Translations under genes and position numbers: made by a program
Origin: Thermasporomyces sp036564245
GTDB lineage: Bacteria; Actinomycetota; Actinomycetes; Propionibacteriales; Actinopolymorphaceae
Reading direction: 5' to 3'
Length of the DNA: 64,000 bases
Assembly (NCBI GenBank): GCA_036564245.1
Contig: DATCKU010000040.1
Location: 1-64,000, forward strand
The notes under the pieces: generated by a model
Told to the model about the DNA's origin: nothing
Databases searched by the model: none
What the model saw: only the letters and a program-made list of their open reading frames with translations
In this document: positions 24,595-32,886 of the stretch, piece after piece
How positions within the stretch are numbered: position 1 is the first letter of the stretch
How the letters are laid out: each line of letters opens with the position of its first letter

Positions 24595-24602
24595 CACGTC
24601 AC

Positions 24603-25151
24603 ATGTCGTACACCAACCACGGACCGGGTCGCGGTCGGCCTCCCGCGGGCAACGAAGGCTCGCCTGCGCCTCCGGGTGCCGCCGGCCCTCAGCACGGCAG
24701 TCGGACCCCTTACGCCGGCCCGTACGCACAGCAGGCCGGACAGCACCCACAGGCCGGACAGAATCCGCAGGCCGGACAGAATCCGCAGGCCGGACAGTAC
24801 CCGTACGTCGGGCAGCAGCCGGGCTCGCAACCGGCTCCTGGCCAGGGCGGTCCCGTTCACCCCGGACCAGGTGGCGTGACACCTGGCGGGTACCCGACCT
24901 TCGCCCCGCACCCTGCCCAGGCGCACGGGGGTGCACCTGGCCCGGTGTGGGGTGAGACCGCGGCCAGTCCCCACACCGGTCAGGCCGGCAGATCCGAGGA
25001 GGATCCGGGCGCCAACACGGCGATGTTCCAGAAGTTCGTCGACGAGGCCGGACCTGCAGACGGCGGGTCTGGGCGCAGCGCCGTGATCGCGGTGGTCATC
25101 GCCGCTCTGGTCGCGGCGGCCGCCCTGGTCGTGTTCCTCGTCATCCGCTGA
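24603..25151 (+). CDS. Pro/Gly/Gln-rich tail-anchored membrane protein
   Basis: The 182-aa product is low-complexity (P, G, Q, A, Y) over residues 1-130, including a four-unit QAGQ(H/N/Y)P repeat. A short acidic/Ser-rich section (ANTAMFQKFVDEAGPADGG) precedes a single C-terminal helix AVIAVVIAALVAAAALVVFLV. The topology is that of a tail-anchored protein with a disordered cytoplasmic N-terminus. No known domain. The frame is open upstream to 24333, but only the region from ATG 24603 has coding character. It is divergent from def. Confidence 0.7.
   Translation: MSYTNHGPGRGRPPAGNEGSPAPPGAAGPQHGSRTPYAGPYAQQAGQHPQAGQNPQAGQNPQAGQYPYVGQQPGSQPAPGQGGPVHPGPGGVTPGGYPTFAPHPAQAHGGAPGPVWGETAASPHTGQAGRSEEDPGANTAMFQKFVDEAGPADGGSGRSAVIAVVIAALVAAAALVVFLVIR
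24732..24803 (+). repeat. four tandem 18-bp coding repeats
   Basis: Four units of CAGGCCGGACAGnAnCCn, in phase with the reading frame, encode QAGQHP, QAGQNP, QAGQNP and QAGQYP. Units 2 and 3 are identical, indicating recent duplication or repeat-length variation. Confidence 0.9.
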
Positions 25152-25230
25152 TCACGCAAGGCTGACCTGGCGTCGCCGGAGCAGGACGGGATCGCACACC
25201 GCGACCCGATCCGTCGCGATCGAAGCGGCC

Positions 25231-26511
25231 TCAGCCGTCGTCGAACCCGAGGTCGCCGAGGTCCATCTGCTCGGGTGAGTCCGCACGCTCGGCGAACCCG
25301 CGCGGATCGTCAAGATCCTCGCCCGAGGGAAGCAGATCGGGATGCGACCAGGGCGCGTCGCGGCCGCTCACGCCTCGCATCTCGCGGAGGGTCGCCCACA
25401 AGGTCGCGGCGTCGCGCATCCGGCGCGGTCGCAGCTCGAGCCCGACGAGCGTGACGAACGTCTGCTCCGCAGGGCCTCCCTCGGCGCGCCGGCGTCGAAT
25501 CGCCTCCTGCAGTGCGCCGGCGGACGGCATCCGCGGGCTGGCGGCAAGGGACACGACGTCATCCACCCACCCCTCGATCAGGGCGAGCGAGGTCTCGAGC
25601 CTGGCGAGCGCCGCCTTCTGTCGTGGCGTCTCTTCCGGCTCCAGCAGCCCGGAGCCGAGTGCCTCCTGCAGAGCCTCGGGGTTGGTCATGTCGAGCTGGC
25701 TCGCGATGTCCTCCAGGCGACGCACGTCGACGTGCATGCCCCGGGCGTACTCCTCCACGGCCGAGACGAGATGGGACGCAAGCCATGGCGCGTGATGGAA
25801 GAGTCGCTGATGGGCGCACTCCCGCAGGGTGAGGTAAAGGCGGACGTCATCGACAGAAACGCCGAGACCCTCGGCAAACGCCTGCACGTTGTGCGGGACC
25901 AGGACCGGCTCACCGACCGGACCCAGCGGCAGACCGATGTCGGTGCCTCCGAAGACCTCCGTCGCCAGCCGCCCCAGCCCTTGCCCGACTTGGGCGCCGA
26001 ACATCATGCCGCCGACCTGGGTGAGCACCCCCGTGATCTGGACTCCCATCGGCCCGGCATCCTGTGGCATGGCCTTTTCCATCGCACTCACCACATGCGC
26101 CGCAAGCGGGTCGACGAGCTTGCGCCAGGTCGGGAGGGTGCCGGACAGCCAGTCCGAACGGTTCCACGCGTGGGCCTTGCCGGCTGAGCCGGCAGGAAGG
26201 CTGGTCGCCTCGTCGAGCCAGTGCTCGGCCAGCTGGACGGTCTGGTCGACCAGGTTGCGTTCACCGGCCGTCAGCGAAGCGTCGCCAGCCTGCCGGATCG
26301 TCTGCCGGGCGGTCTCCTCGGCTAGCTTCCAGTTGATCGGTCCGCCTTGCCAGGAGAACATGCTCTGGAGCTGGCCGAATATGGCACCTAGGTCCAACCC
26401 GGCGAACGGCTGGTTCGGGCTGCCGGGCTGGTCCGACCGGCCAGGCTCACCGGATGGTCGGCCTTCAGGCTCTTCGCCCTCGCGCCCGGCGCTGGGCTCA
26501 TCGTTGCTCAC
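25231..26511 (-). CDS. zinc-dependent metalloprotease (DUF2342/zincin_2 family)
   Basis: The 426-aa protein belongs to the actinobacterial DUF2342 family, sometimes annotated as F420-biosynthesis-associated or zinc-dependent metalloprotease. A disordered acidic N-terminus (1-35) precedes a helical body. The putative active site is LRECAHQRLFHHAPWL (Glu231, His234), the family's ExxH version. GAQVGQGLGRLATEVFGGTDIG and EEYARGMHVDVRRLED are family blocks. The tail is acidic. GTG 26511 has GGAGG 7 nt upstream. It is divergent from the SDR gene. Substrate and true activity are unknown. Confidence 0.85.
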   Translation of the reverse strand: MSNDEPSAGREGEEPEGRPSGEPGRSDQPGSPNQPFAGLDLGAIFGQLQSMFSWQGGPINWKLAEETARQTIRQAGDASLTAGERNLVDQTVQLAEHWLDEATSLPAGSAGKAHAWNRSDWLSGTLPTWRKLVDPLAAHVVSAMEKAMPQDAGPMGVQITGVLTQVGGMMFGAQVGQGLGRLATEVFGGTDIGLPLGPVGEPVLVPHNVQAFAEGLGVSVDDVRLYLTLRECAHQRLFHHAPWLASHLVSAVEEYARGMHVDVRRLEDIASQLDMTNPEALQEALGSGLLEPEETPRQKAALARLETSLALIEGWVDDVVSLAASPRMPSAGALQEAIRRRRAEGGPAEQTFVTLVGLELRPRRMRDAATLWATLREMRGVSGRDAPWSHPDLLPSGEDLDDPRGFAERADSPEQMDLGDLGFDDG

Positions 26512-26662
26512 GGTTCGACCTCCGGCAGGATGAGGGTGCTGCGTATATCGTCCAACCTAGCCCGGGAGTTTCCTGCTGAACGAAGAACCCACCCGTGATC
26601 GTGCCCGGCGGTCCCGGCGCACGGCTCGACGCACAACCTCGTCGGCGCGTCGGCGAGGTGGC

Positions 26663-27715
26663 TTGGTCGTGGCCGTGACCGGTGCCGCGTCCGGGATCGG
26701 CAGAGCACTTGCCGCGCGTCTCGTCGACCTTCGCGAGGTCAAGCGGGTGATCGGCATCGATGACCGTCGCGGTGAGCTCGAAGGTGTCGAGTGGCGAGTG
26801 CTCGACGTACGTGACCCCGCCATCGCTGCGCGGATCGTCAAGTGCGATGTGGTCGTCCACCTCGCGTTCGACGGGTCGCCGGACTCCAAGCCGCAGCAGC
26901 GGTCGGCGCGGAATGTCGGGAGTGCGCAGACGGTGCTGACCGCGGCGGCCGCGGCAGGCGTCCGGCGCGTGGTGTTGTGCACCAGCGCCATGGTGTACGG
27001 CGCTGCTTCGGACAACCCGGTCCCGCTCGAGGAGGAAGGGCCGCTACGCGCCCGGCCGGAGGGGATCGTTTCCGACTACCTCGAGATCGAGTGGTTGGCC
27101 AGACGAGCGCCTAAGGCACATCCCGGACTTTCCGTGACGGTCCTCCGACCGGCCATGGTGGTCGGGCCTGGTGTCGACACGTACCTCACGAGGCACTTCG
27201 AGGCGGCACGGCTGCTGGTGATCCGGGGCAGCAAGCCGAAGTGGCAGTTCTGTCACGTCGACGATCTCGTGAGCGCGCTGGAGTTCGCCGTGCTCGGGAA
27301 GGTCGACGGCGCGGTCACTGTGGGCTGCGATGGCTACCTCGAGCAGGACGAGGTGGAGATGCTCACCGGCCTTCCTCGGCTGGAGCTGCCCGAGGCTCTG
27401 GCGATGGGTGCGGCCGAGCGCCTGCACCGGCTCGGGCTCACCCCTGCGCCGGCGAGCGACCTCGCGTACGTGAGCCACCCGTGGGTGGTGTCGTCGGCGA
27501 AGCTGCGTGCCGCGGGTTGGCGTCCGGCCTACGACAACGTCACGGCCTGCGAGACGTTGGCGATCGAGGTGGCTGGAAAGCATGCAGCTCTCGGCCGGCG
27601 GATCGGGAAGCGGGAGACGGCGACGCTGGGCGCGGCAGGTGCGACCGTGGCGCTCCTTGGTACTGCCGCGGTGGTGCGGCGGGCGAGACGTAAGAGATCG
27701 CGAGGCGGCAGATGA
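26663..27715 (+). CDS. NAD-dependent epimerase/dehydratase family (extended SDR) protein
   Basis: This is a Rossmann-fold extended SDR with VAVTGAASGIGRALAARL at the N-terminus (TGxxGxxG), CDVVVHLAF, and the catalytic-type Ser/Tyr region in CTSAMVYGAASDN. Later blocks VTVLRPAMVVGPG and FCHVDDLVSALEFA confirm the family. The C-terminus carries a hydrophobic stretch (LGAAGATVALLGTAAVV) and a basic tail, suggesting membrane association. Substrate unknown. TTG 26663 is used; GTG 26669 is better spaced from GAGG. The TGA overlaps the moaE ATG, so the pair is coupled. Confidence 0.85.
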   Translation: MVVAVTGAASGIGRALAARLVDLREVKRVIGIDDRRGELEGVEWRVLDVRDPAIAARIVKCDVVVHLAFDGSPDSKPQQRSARNVGSAQTVLTAAAAAGVRRVVLCTSAMVYGAASDNPVPLEEEGPLRARPEGIVSDYLEIEWLARRAPKAHPGLSVTVLRPAMVVGPGVDTYLTRHFEAARLLVIRGSKPKWQFCHVDDLVSALEFAVLGKVDGAVTVGCDGYLEQDEVEMLTGLPRLELPEALAMGAAERLHRLGLTPAPASDLAYVSHPWVVSSAKLRAAGWRPAYDNVTACETLAIEVAGKHAALGRRIGKRETATLGAAGATVALLGTAAVVRRARRKRSRGGR

Positions 27716-28215
27716 GCAAGACGACCCGGCCCTCGACCAGCGAGACCGCTGCGGCGGTGCGGGAGAGCGCCGACCACAGTGGCGAGGCGAGCGGTCGGAT
27801 CCGGCTGCTCGACATCCGCACGACCGCGTTGTCGGTCGATGAGGTCCTCGCGGCCATCGCCGACGTAGGCGCCGGCGGGTTGTGCGTCTTCATCGGCACG
27901 GTGCGCGACCACGATGGTGGCAAGCCCGTGATCGAGCTGGGATACGAAGCGCACCCGACGGCCCTGGCCGAGCTCCGGCGTGTGGCGGAGTCGGTCGCAC
28001 GAGCGCATCCGGACGTGCGCGCGGTCGCAGCGGTGCACCGGGTCGGCGAGCTCGGCTTGGGTGAGTCCGCCGTGATCGTCGGCGTGGCCGCCCCTCACCG
28101 GGCACAGGCGTTCGAGGCGTGCCGCGAGCTCATCGATCGGCTGAAGGACGAGGTGCCGTTGTGGAAGCATCAGCGGTTCGCCGATGGGTCAGCAGAGTGG
28201 GTTGGCGCGGGCTGA
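27712..28215 (+). CDS. moaE: molybdopterin synthase catalytic subunit MoaE
   Basis: MoaE, with MoaD, inserts two sulfurs into precursor Z to make molybdopterin. The domain spans about residues 38-165: CVFIGTVRDHDGGKPV, ELGYEAHPTALAEL, AAVHRVGELGLGESAVIVGV and RLKDEVPLWKHQRFADG, where the catalytic Lys pair (KxxxPxWK) is present. A 37-residue poorly conserved N-terminal extension precedes it. No moaD or other moa gene is nearby. ATGA overlap with the SDR gene shows translational coupling, a conserved actinobacterial linkage of unclear meaning. Confidence 0.92.
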   Translation: MSKTTRPSTSETAAAVRESADHSGEASGRIRLLDIRTTALSVDEVLAAIADVGAGGLCVFIGTVRDHDGGKPVIELGYEAHPTALAELRRVAESVARAHPDVRAVAAVHRVGELGLGESAVIVGVAAPHRAQAFEACRELIDRLKDEVPLWKHQRFADGSAEWVGAG

Positions 28216-28256
28216 GAGCGACCTGGATGTGGCGATCGTCGCCGAGGGGCCCGGTT

Positions 28257-28262
28257 TAGGCT
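28257..28262 (+). promoter_or_regulatory. -10-like box (TAGGCT) for a leaderless PDZ-Lon mRNA
   Basis: TAGGCT (TANNNT) ends 6 nt before the ATG at 28269, and no Shine-Dalgarno precedes that ATG. Confidence 0.4.
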
Positions 28263-28268
28263 GGCGCC

Positions 28269-29321
28269 ATGTCTCGCCGCGTCGCCACGCTGTCGCTGAC
28301 GGCTGTCCTGCTGATCCTGCTCATCTGCCTGGCCTGGCTCGTGCCCGTGCCGTTCGCGGTGATGAGCCCCGGTCCGACCGAGAACACCCTCGGCGAGGTG
28401 GACGGCAAGCCGATCATCCAGATCGATGGGCACAAGACGTACAAGACGAACGGCCAGCTCGACCTCACCACGGTCTCGGTGACCGGTCCGCAGGAGCGGG
28501 TCGATCTGATCAGCGTGGTCGCCGGCTGGCTCGACCCGCGCGTCGCGGTGGTTCCGTACGACTATCTCTACCCCGGGGATCCCACCCCTGAGCAGGTGGA
28601 GCAGCAGAACGCCGAAGCCATGGAGACCTCCCAGCAGACGGCGATCGCGGCCGCGCTGCGACACGTGAACCAGGAGGTGACGCCCGTCGTCCAGGTGAGC
28701 GCAGTGGTGGAGGGCACGCCGGCGGTCGGGCGGCTCAAGGCGGGCGACACGATCGTCGCCGTCGACGGCACGAAGGTCGAGACCGCAGGCGATGTCGTCG
28801 AGTTGGTACGTCAGCACCAGCCGGGTGACAGAGTCGTCTTCACCGTACGCAGGAAGGGCAAGGAGCTGGACGTCCCGATCACGACGACACGAGCTCCGGA
28901 CGACAAGCGGCGCGCGTTCGTTGGCATCACGCCGTTCGACGGGTTCGAGTTCCCGTTCGATGTCGAGGTCACTCTCGGCCAGGACATCGGTGGCCCCAGC
29001 GCGGGGGTGATATTCGCGCTCGCGATCGTCGACAAGCTCACGGCGGGCAGTCTCACCGGAGGCAAGCACATCGCCGGGACGGGGGCGATCGAGCCGGACG
29101 GCACGGTACGCCCCATCGGTGGGATCCAGCAGAAGCTCGCCGGAGCCAAGCGCAGCGGTGCGACAACCTTCCTCGTGCCCGAAGAGAACTGTCCCGCGGC
29201 GGCAGCAGCAGAGGTCGACGGCCTGCGTCTGGTGCGGATCAAGAACCTGGCCGGGGCGGTACGCGCGCTCGAGCGGTTGCGCGACAATCCGAAGGCGTCG
29301 GTACCGACCTGCGAGCGCTGA
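28269..29321 (+). CDS. membrane-anchored PDZ-domain Lon-like serine protease (YlbL family)
   Basis: A signal anchor (residues 8-28) is followed by an extracytoplasmic beta region, a PDZ domain (about 140-208; GRLKAGDTIVAVDGTKV) and a Lon-type proteolytic domain with the Ser-Lys dyad: Ser244 in DIGGPSAGVIFAL and Lys289 in GGIQQKLAGAK. The 350-aa length is typical. Relatives such as B. subtilis YlbL cleave membrane or secreted substrates during stress or division control. It sits upstream of the UPF0182 gene in a conserved actinobacterial order. Confidence 0.92.
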   Translation: MSRRVATLSLTAVLLILLICLAWLVPVPFAVMSPGPTENTLGEVDGKPIIQIDGHKTYKTNGQLDLTTVSVTGPQERVDLISVVAGWLDPRVAVVPYDYLYPGDPTPEQVEQQNAEAMETSQQTAIAAALRHVNQEVTPVVQVSAVVEGTPAVGRLKAGDTIVAVDGTKVETAGDVVELVRQHQPGDRVVFTVRRKGKELDVPITTTRAPDDKRRAFVGITPFDGFEFPFDVEVTLGQDIGGPSAGVIFALAIVDKLTAGSLTGGKHIAGTGAIEPDGTVRPIGGIQQKLAGAKRSGATTFLVPEENCPAAAAAEVDGLRLVRIKNLAGAVRALERLRDNPKASVPTCER

Positions 29322-29481
29322 GCTCACCAGGACGCTGTCACCTGAACGGTCCACCTGCCTCCAGTCTGTATCGACTCGACGACCCCGAGGGCCTGGCGAA
29401 CGGATCGCCCAGCGGCTCCACGCGGGTAGTCGGGTGGCGACTCTTCGCCAGTGCGCGCGAGGTCGATTCAGCCGGCGCAGG

Positions 29482-29487
29482 TAGCAT
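29482..29487 (+). promoter_or_regulatory. -10-like box (TAGCAT) for the UPF0182 gene
   Basis: TAGCAT ends 8 nt before ATG 29496, again suggesting a leaderless transcript. The rest of 29322-29481 shows no gene. Confidence 0.35.
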
Positions 29488-29495
29488 GCCGCGAC

Positions 29496-32468
29496 ATGAG
29501 CAGCTACTCTGCGCCCCGCGACCCATTCCGGCGGACGGCGAGGCTCCGGAGCGGCCGGTCCAGGGCGCTGGTCCCGACGGTCGTCGTCCTGGTGATCCTG
29601 GCGTCGCTGTTCGCGCTCCTCGCGAACTTGTGGACCGAGCGACTGTGGTTCATCTCGGTCGACTACTCGCACGTGTTCACCACGATGCTGCTCACGCGCA
29701 TCGGCATGTTCGTCGGGTTCGGGATCGTGTTCGGCGCCGTGGTCTTCGCCAACATGGCGTTGGCGTACCGCCTTCGGCCCCGCTACCGCACGATGTCGGT
29801 CGAGCAGCAAACCCTCGACCGCTACCGGGACGTGGTCGATCCACACCGCAAGCTGATCGCCGGCGTCATCGCCGGGTTGCTGGGCCTCATTGCTGGTTCG
29901 AGTGCGTCCGGTCGCTGGGAGACCTTCCTCCAGTGGAGCAACGCCACGAGCTTCGGCGTCACGGATCCGCAGTTCGGCAAGGACGTGTCGTTCTACGTCT
30001 TCGGCTACCCGTGGTATCGCTTCCTGATCGGCTACGGGTTCGCGGTCATCCTGCTCTCGCTGATCGTGGCGGTCGCCACCCACTACTTGTACGGCGGGAT
30101 CCGGTTGCAGACGCCAGCGCAGAAGGCGTCGGCGGCTGCGCAGGCGCACATCTCGGTCCTCGTCGGACTCTTCGTGCTGCTCAAGGCTGTGGCGTACTGG
30201 TTCGATCGTTACGGGCTCGTCGTGGCCCCCCATGTGATTTCGGGGGACCAGGATTTCACCGGTGTCACCTACACCGACGCTCACGCGGTCGTACCCGCCA
30301 AGACCGTGCTCACGATCATCGCGGCGATCTGTGCCGTGCTGTTCTTCGCGAACGTCATCCGACGGACGTGGTTGCTGCCCGGGCTCGGTCTGGGGCTCAT
30401 GGTCTTGTCCGCCGCCATGCTGGGATGGGCGTGGCCTGTGATCGTGCAGCAGGTGCAGGTGCGTCCCAACGAGCCGGAGCGCGAGGCGCCGTACATTCAG
30501 CGCCATATCGAGGCCACGCGTGAGGCGTACGGCGTGGCTGGTACCGAGGTCGAACCGTACGAGGCCAAGACGACCACCACGGCGGGCCAGCTCGCTGGTG
30601 ACGCGGCGACCCTTCCCGGCGTTCGGCTCATCGACCCCGCCATCGTGGCGGAGACGTTCGAGCAGCAGCAACAGGTGCGTGGCTTCTACAGTTTTCAGAA
30701 CCCGCTCGACGTCGACCGGTATCGGGTCGACGGCGAGGTACGGGACGCCGTGGTTGCCGTGCGGGAAGTCAACCTCGAGGGCCTCCCCGCAGAGCAGCGG
30801 AGCTGGAACAACGACCACACGGTGTACACCCATGGCTACGGGGTCGTGGTGGCGTACGGCAACCAACGCCAGCCAGACGGAAGCCCGCAATGGATGGAGG
30901 CGGGTAAGGGCTCAGAAGGACCCTTTGGGAAGTACGAGCCGCGGATCTATTTCGGTGAGTCGTCTCCGCCGTACTCCATCGTCGGTGCGCCCGAGGGCGC
31001 TCGGCCTGTAGAGCTCGACCTTCCCGGCAGCGGTGGAGATGGCGACCCCAACCACACGTACCGGGGCAAGGGCGGGGTCCCGATTGGATCGTTCGTCAAC
31101 CGGTTGCTCTACGCGACGAAGTTCCAGGACCTCAACCTGCTGCTCAACCGCTCGCGGATCCATTCCGAATCGAAGATCCTCTACGATCGCCATCCCAGGC
31201 AGCGGGTCCAGAAGGTCGCGCCGTGGCTGAACATCGATTCTGACCCTTATCCCGCGATCGTGAATGGTCGCGTGGTGTGGATCCTCGACGGCTACACGAT
31301 GTCGGACAACTACCCGCTCTCTCAGCGGCTGCTCCTGGACGATGCCACGTCCACGTCGCTCACACCGCGACCGGCGATCGTCGCCCAGCCGAGCGAGCGG
31401 TTGAACTACATCCGCAACTCGGTGAAGGCCACGGTCGATGCCTACGACGGCACGGTGACGCTCTACGCGTGGGACGAGAGCGATCCGCTGTTGCGCACGT
31501 GGATGAAGGCTTTCCCCGGCACCGTGAAGCCGAAATCGCAGATGCCGCGGGCCCTCCTCGAGCACGTGCGCTACCCCAGCGACCTCATGAAGGTCCAGCG
31601 CGAGATCCTGGCGCAGTACCACGTCACCAATGCCGCGACGTTCTACGAGGGAACCGAGCGCTGGCGGGTGCCTGCCGACCCGACACAGCAGAACGCGCGG
31701 GTCAAGCAGCCGGCGTACTACCTGTCGGTGCAGATGCCGGGCGACGACAAGCCGGAGTTCTCGCTGACGTCCACGTACATCTACTACAACCGGCAGAATC
31801 TCGCGGCTTTCGTGGCGGTCAACGCCGACGCGACCTCGAAGAACTACGGCAAGATCAGGGTGTTGCAGCTCGACAACAGAACGCAGATCGACGGGCCGAA
31901 CCAGGTCGCGAACGAGCTGGACTCCGACACCCGGATCGCCGACGCGATGCTGCCGTTGACGCGGGGAGAGAGTAGAGCCATCAAGGGCAATCTGCTCACG
32001 TTGCCGGTCGGTGGTGGCTTGCTCTACGTGCAGCCGGTCTACGTGCAGCGGGGTTCCGGCGATGCCGCGTATCCCTTGCTGAGGCTGGTGTTGGCGTCGT
32101 TCGGCGGCGGTATCGGCGTGGGCCCGACTCTGCAGGATGCGCTCGACATGGTGTTCGAGGGTGACGCCGGTGTGAGTACGGGGGAGACCGAAGAGCCGCA
32201 GGGCGAGACACCACCTGACGACCAGCCCTCCCCGCCCAGCTCGGACGAGGTGGCGCGACACCTCGCTGCGGCCCGCCAGGCGTTCGAGGACGCCGAGGCT
32301 GCGCTCCGGGACGGTGATCTTCAGGGCTACGCCGAGGCGGTGGAGCGAGCCCAGGAGGCCGTGGCCCGAGCAGAGCAGGCGCAACGTGGCCAGGGTCGCG
32401 AACCGAGCGAGCCGGACGCCACGTCTTCGCCCAGCCCGTCGCCTCCGGCTGCTCAGGGTGCGGGCTAA
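29496..32468 (+). CDS. UPF0182 family large membrane protein
   Basis: The 990-aa protein is a member of UPF0182. About seven N-terminal helices occupy residues 20-330 (for example VPTVVVLVILASLFALLANLW and IAGVIAGLLGLIAGSSASG). A large extracytoplasmic domain follows, with the family blocks EREAPYIQRHIEATR, WNNDHTVYTHGYGVV, PRIYFGE and LLYVQPVYVQ. The C-terminal 110 residues are acidic and Ala/Glu-rich (a coiled-coil-like segment VARHLAAARQAFEDAEAALR). Function is unknown despite wide conservation in actinobacteria. ATG 29496 gives the conserved MSSYSAPRDPF start. Confidence 0.92.
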   Translation: MSSYSAPRDPFRRTARLRSGRSRALVPTVVVLVILASLFALLANLWTERLWFISVDYSHVFTTMLLTRIGMFVGFGIVFGAVVFANMALAYRLRPRYRTMSVEQQTLDRYRDVVDPHRKLIAGVIAGLLGLIAGSSASGRWETFLQWSNATSFGVTDPQFGKDVSFYVFGYPWYRFLIGYGFAVILLSLIVAVATHYLYGGIRLQTPAQKASAAAQAHISVLVGLFVLLKAVAYWFDRYGLVVAPHVISGDQDFTGVTYTDAHAVVPAKTVLTIIAAICAVLFFANVIRRTWLLPGLGLGLMVLSAAMLGWAWPVIVQQVQVRPNEPEREAPYIQRHIEATREAYGVAGTEVEPYEAKTTTTAGQLAGDAATLPGVRLIDPAIVAETFEQQQQVRGFYSFQNPLDVDRYRVDGEVRDAVVAVREVNLEGLPAEQRSWNNDHTVYTHGYGVVVAYGNQRQPDGSPQWMEAGKGSEGPFGKYEPRIYFGESSPPYSIVGAPEGARPVELDLPGSGGDGDPNHTYRGKGGVPIGSFVNRLLYATKFQDLNLLLNRSRIHSESKILYDRHPRQRVQKVAPWLNIDSDPYPAIVNGRVVWILDGYTMSDNYPLSQRLLLDDATSTSLTPRPAIVAQPSERLNYIRNSVKATVDAYDGTVTLYAWDESDPLLRTWMKAFPGTVKPKSQMPRALLEHVRYPSDLMKVQREILAQYHVTNAATFYEGTERWRVPADPTQQNARVKQPAYYLSVQMPGDDKPEFSLTSTYIYYNRQNLAAFVAVNADATSKNYGKIRVLQLDNRTQIDGPNQVANELDSDTRIADAMLPLTRGESRAIKGNLLTLPVGGGLLYVQPVYVQRGSGDAAYPLLRLVLASFGGGIGVGPTLQDALDMVFEGDAGVSTGETEEPQGETPPDDQPSPPSSDEVARHLAAARQAFEDAEAALRDGDLQGYAEAVERAQEAVARAEQAQRGQGREPSEPDATSSPSPSPPAAQGAG

Positions 32469-32488
32469 GGATCCGCGGGCTAAGGATC
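32460..32488 (+). repeat. 15-nt tandem duplication across the UPF0182 stop codon
   Basis: GCGGGCTAAGGATC occurs at 32460-32473 and again at 32475-32488. The first copy contains the stop codon TAA, the second a repeat of it one nucleotide out of frame spacing. Confidence 0.85.
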
Positions 32489-32504
32489 ACGGTGCCTGAG
32501 TCAC

Positions 32505-32554
32505 CGCGGTCGGCCACCGGACGTGAGAAAGATCACTGATGGTGGCCGACCGCG
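32505..32554 (+). terminator. strong inverted repeat after the UPF0182 gene
   Basis: A perfect 14-bp stem CGCGGTCGGCCACC / GGTGGCCGACCGCG with a 22-nt loop. There is no T-run; GC-only terminators are usual in this group. Confidence 0.6.
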
Positions 32555-32713
32555 TAGATCAACTGTCCTACCGGCCCCGGGGACGCCTTGAGGCGGGCCT
32601 GTTCTGACCTTGGAAATCTGGAGTTCGGGCTCGTCAGAACCGCCGCAAGACGACGCGAACCGGGAGAAACCAGGGCGCCACGATGCGTCGGGTGGGGAAT
32701 GGTTGGGGTCGAT

Positions 32714-32742
32714 TTGCCGTTCTACTCGGTAGCCCGTATCCT
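32714..32742 (+). promoter_or_regulatory. promoter of the initiator tRNA gene
   Basis: TTGCCG (32714-32719), a 17-nt spacer and TATCCT (32737-32742) end 11 nt before the mature tRNA 5' end, a typical layout for tRNA promoters. Confidence 0.5.
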
Positions 32743-32753
32743 GATGCAGGCGA

Positions 32754-32827
32754 CGCGGGGTGGAGCAGCTCGGTAGCTCGCTGGGCTCATAACCCAGAGG
32801 TCGCGGGTTCGAATCCCGCCCCCGCTA
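32754..32827 (+). tRNA. initiator tRNA-fMet (CAT)
   Basis: A complete cloverleaf of 74 nt can be folded. Acceptor strands are CGCGGGG / CCCCGCT, with position 1 not paired to 72 (C1-T72), the initiator hallmark. The D arm is GAGC...GCTC. The anticodon stem CTGGG/CCCAG carries the three consecutive G-C pairs of initiators around CTCATAA. The T arm is GCGGG-TTCGAAT-CCCGC, followed by discriminator A. CCA is not encoded. Confidence 0.97.
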
Positions 32828-32834
32828 CTAGTGG

Positions 32835-32869
32835 AAAGCCCTCGGGGACCTGATCTCCGAGGGCTTTTT
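32835..32869 (+). terminator. Rho-independent terminator of tRNA-fMet
   Basis: An 11-bp perfect stem AAAGCCCTCGG / CCGAGGGCTTT, 11-nt loop, ending in TTTTT. It starts 8 nt after the tRNA. Confidence 0.9.
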
Positions 32870-32886
32870 CGTGCACGTGTGTTGCG

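Noticed and set aside
24732..24803. CRISPR-like array
   Set aside because: The 18-bp units are contiguous, in coding phase and have no spacers; they encode a QAGQxP peptide repeat.
28170..30890. 906-aa minus-strand open frame
   Set aside because: It is antisense to moaE, the PDZ-Lon gene and the UPF0182 gene; its composition is rich in Arg/His/Asp/Glu as expected for a shadow of GC-rich coding DNA, with no domain.
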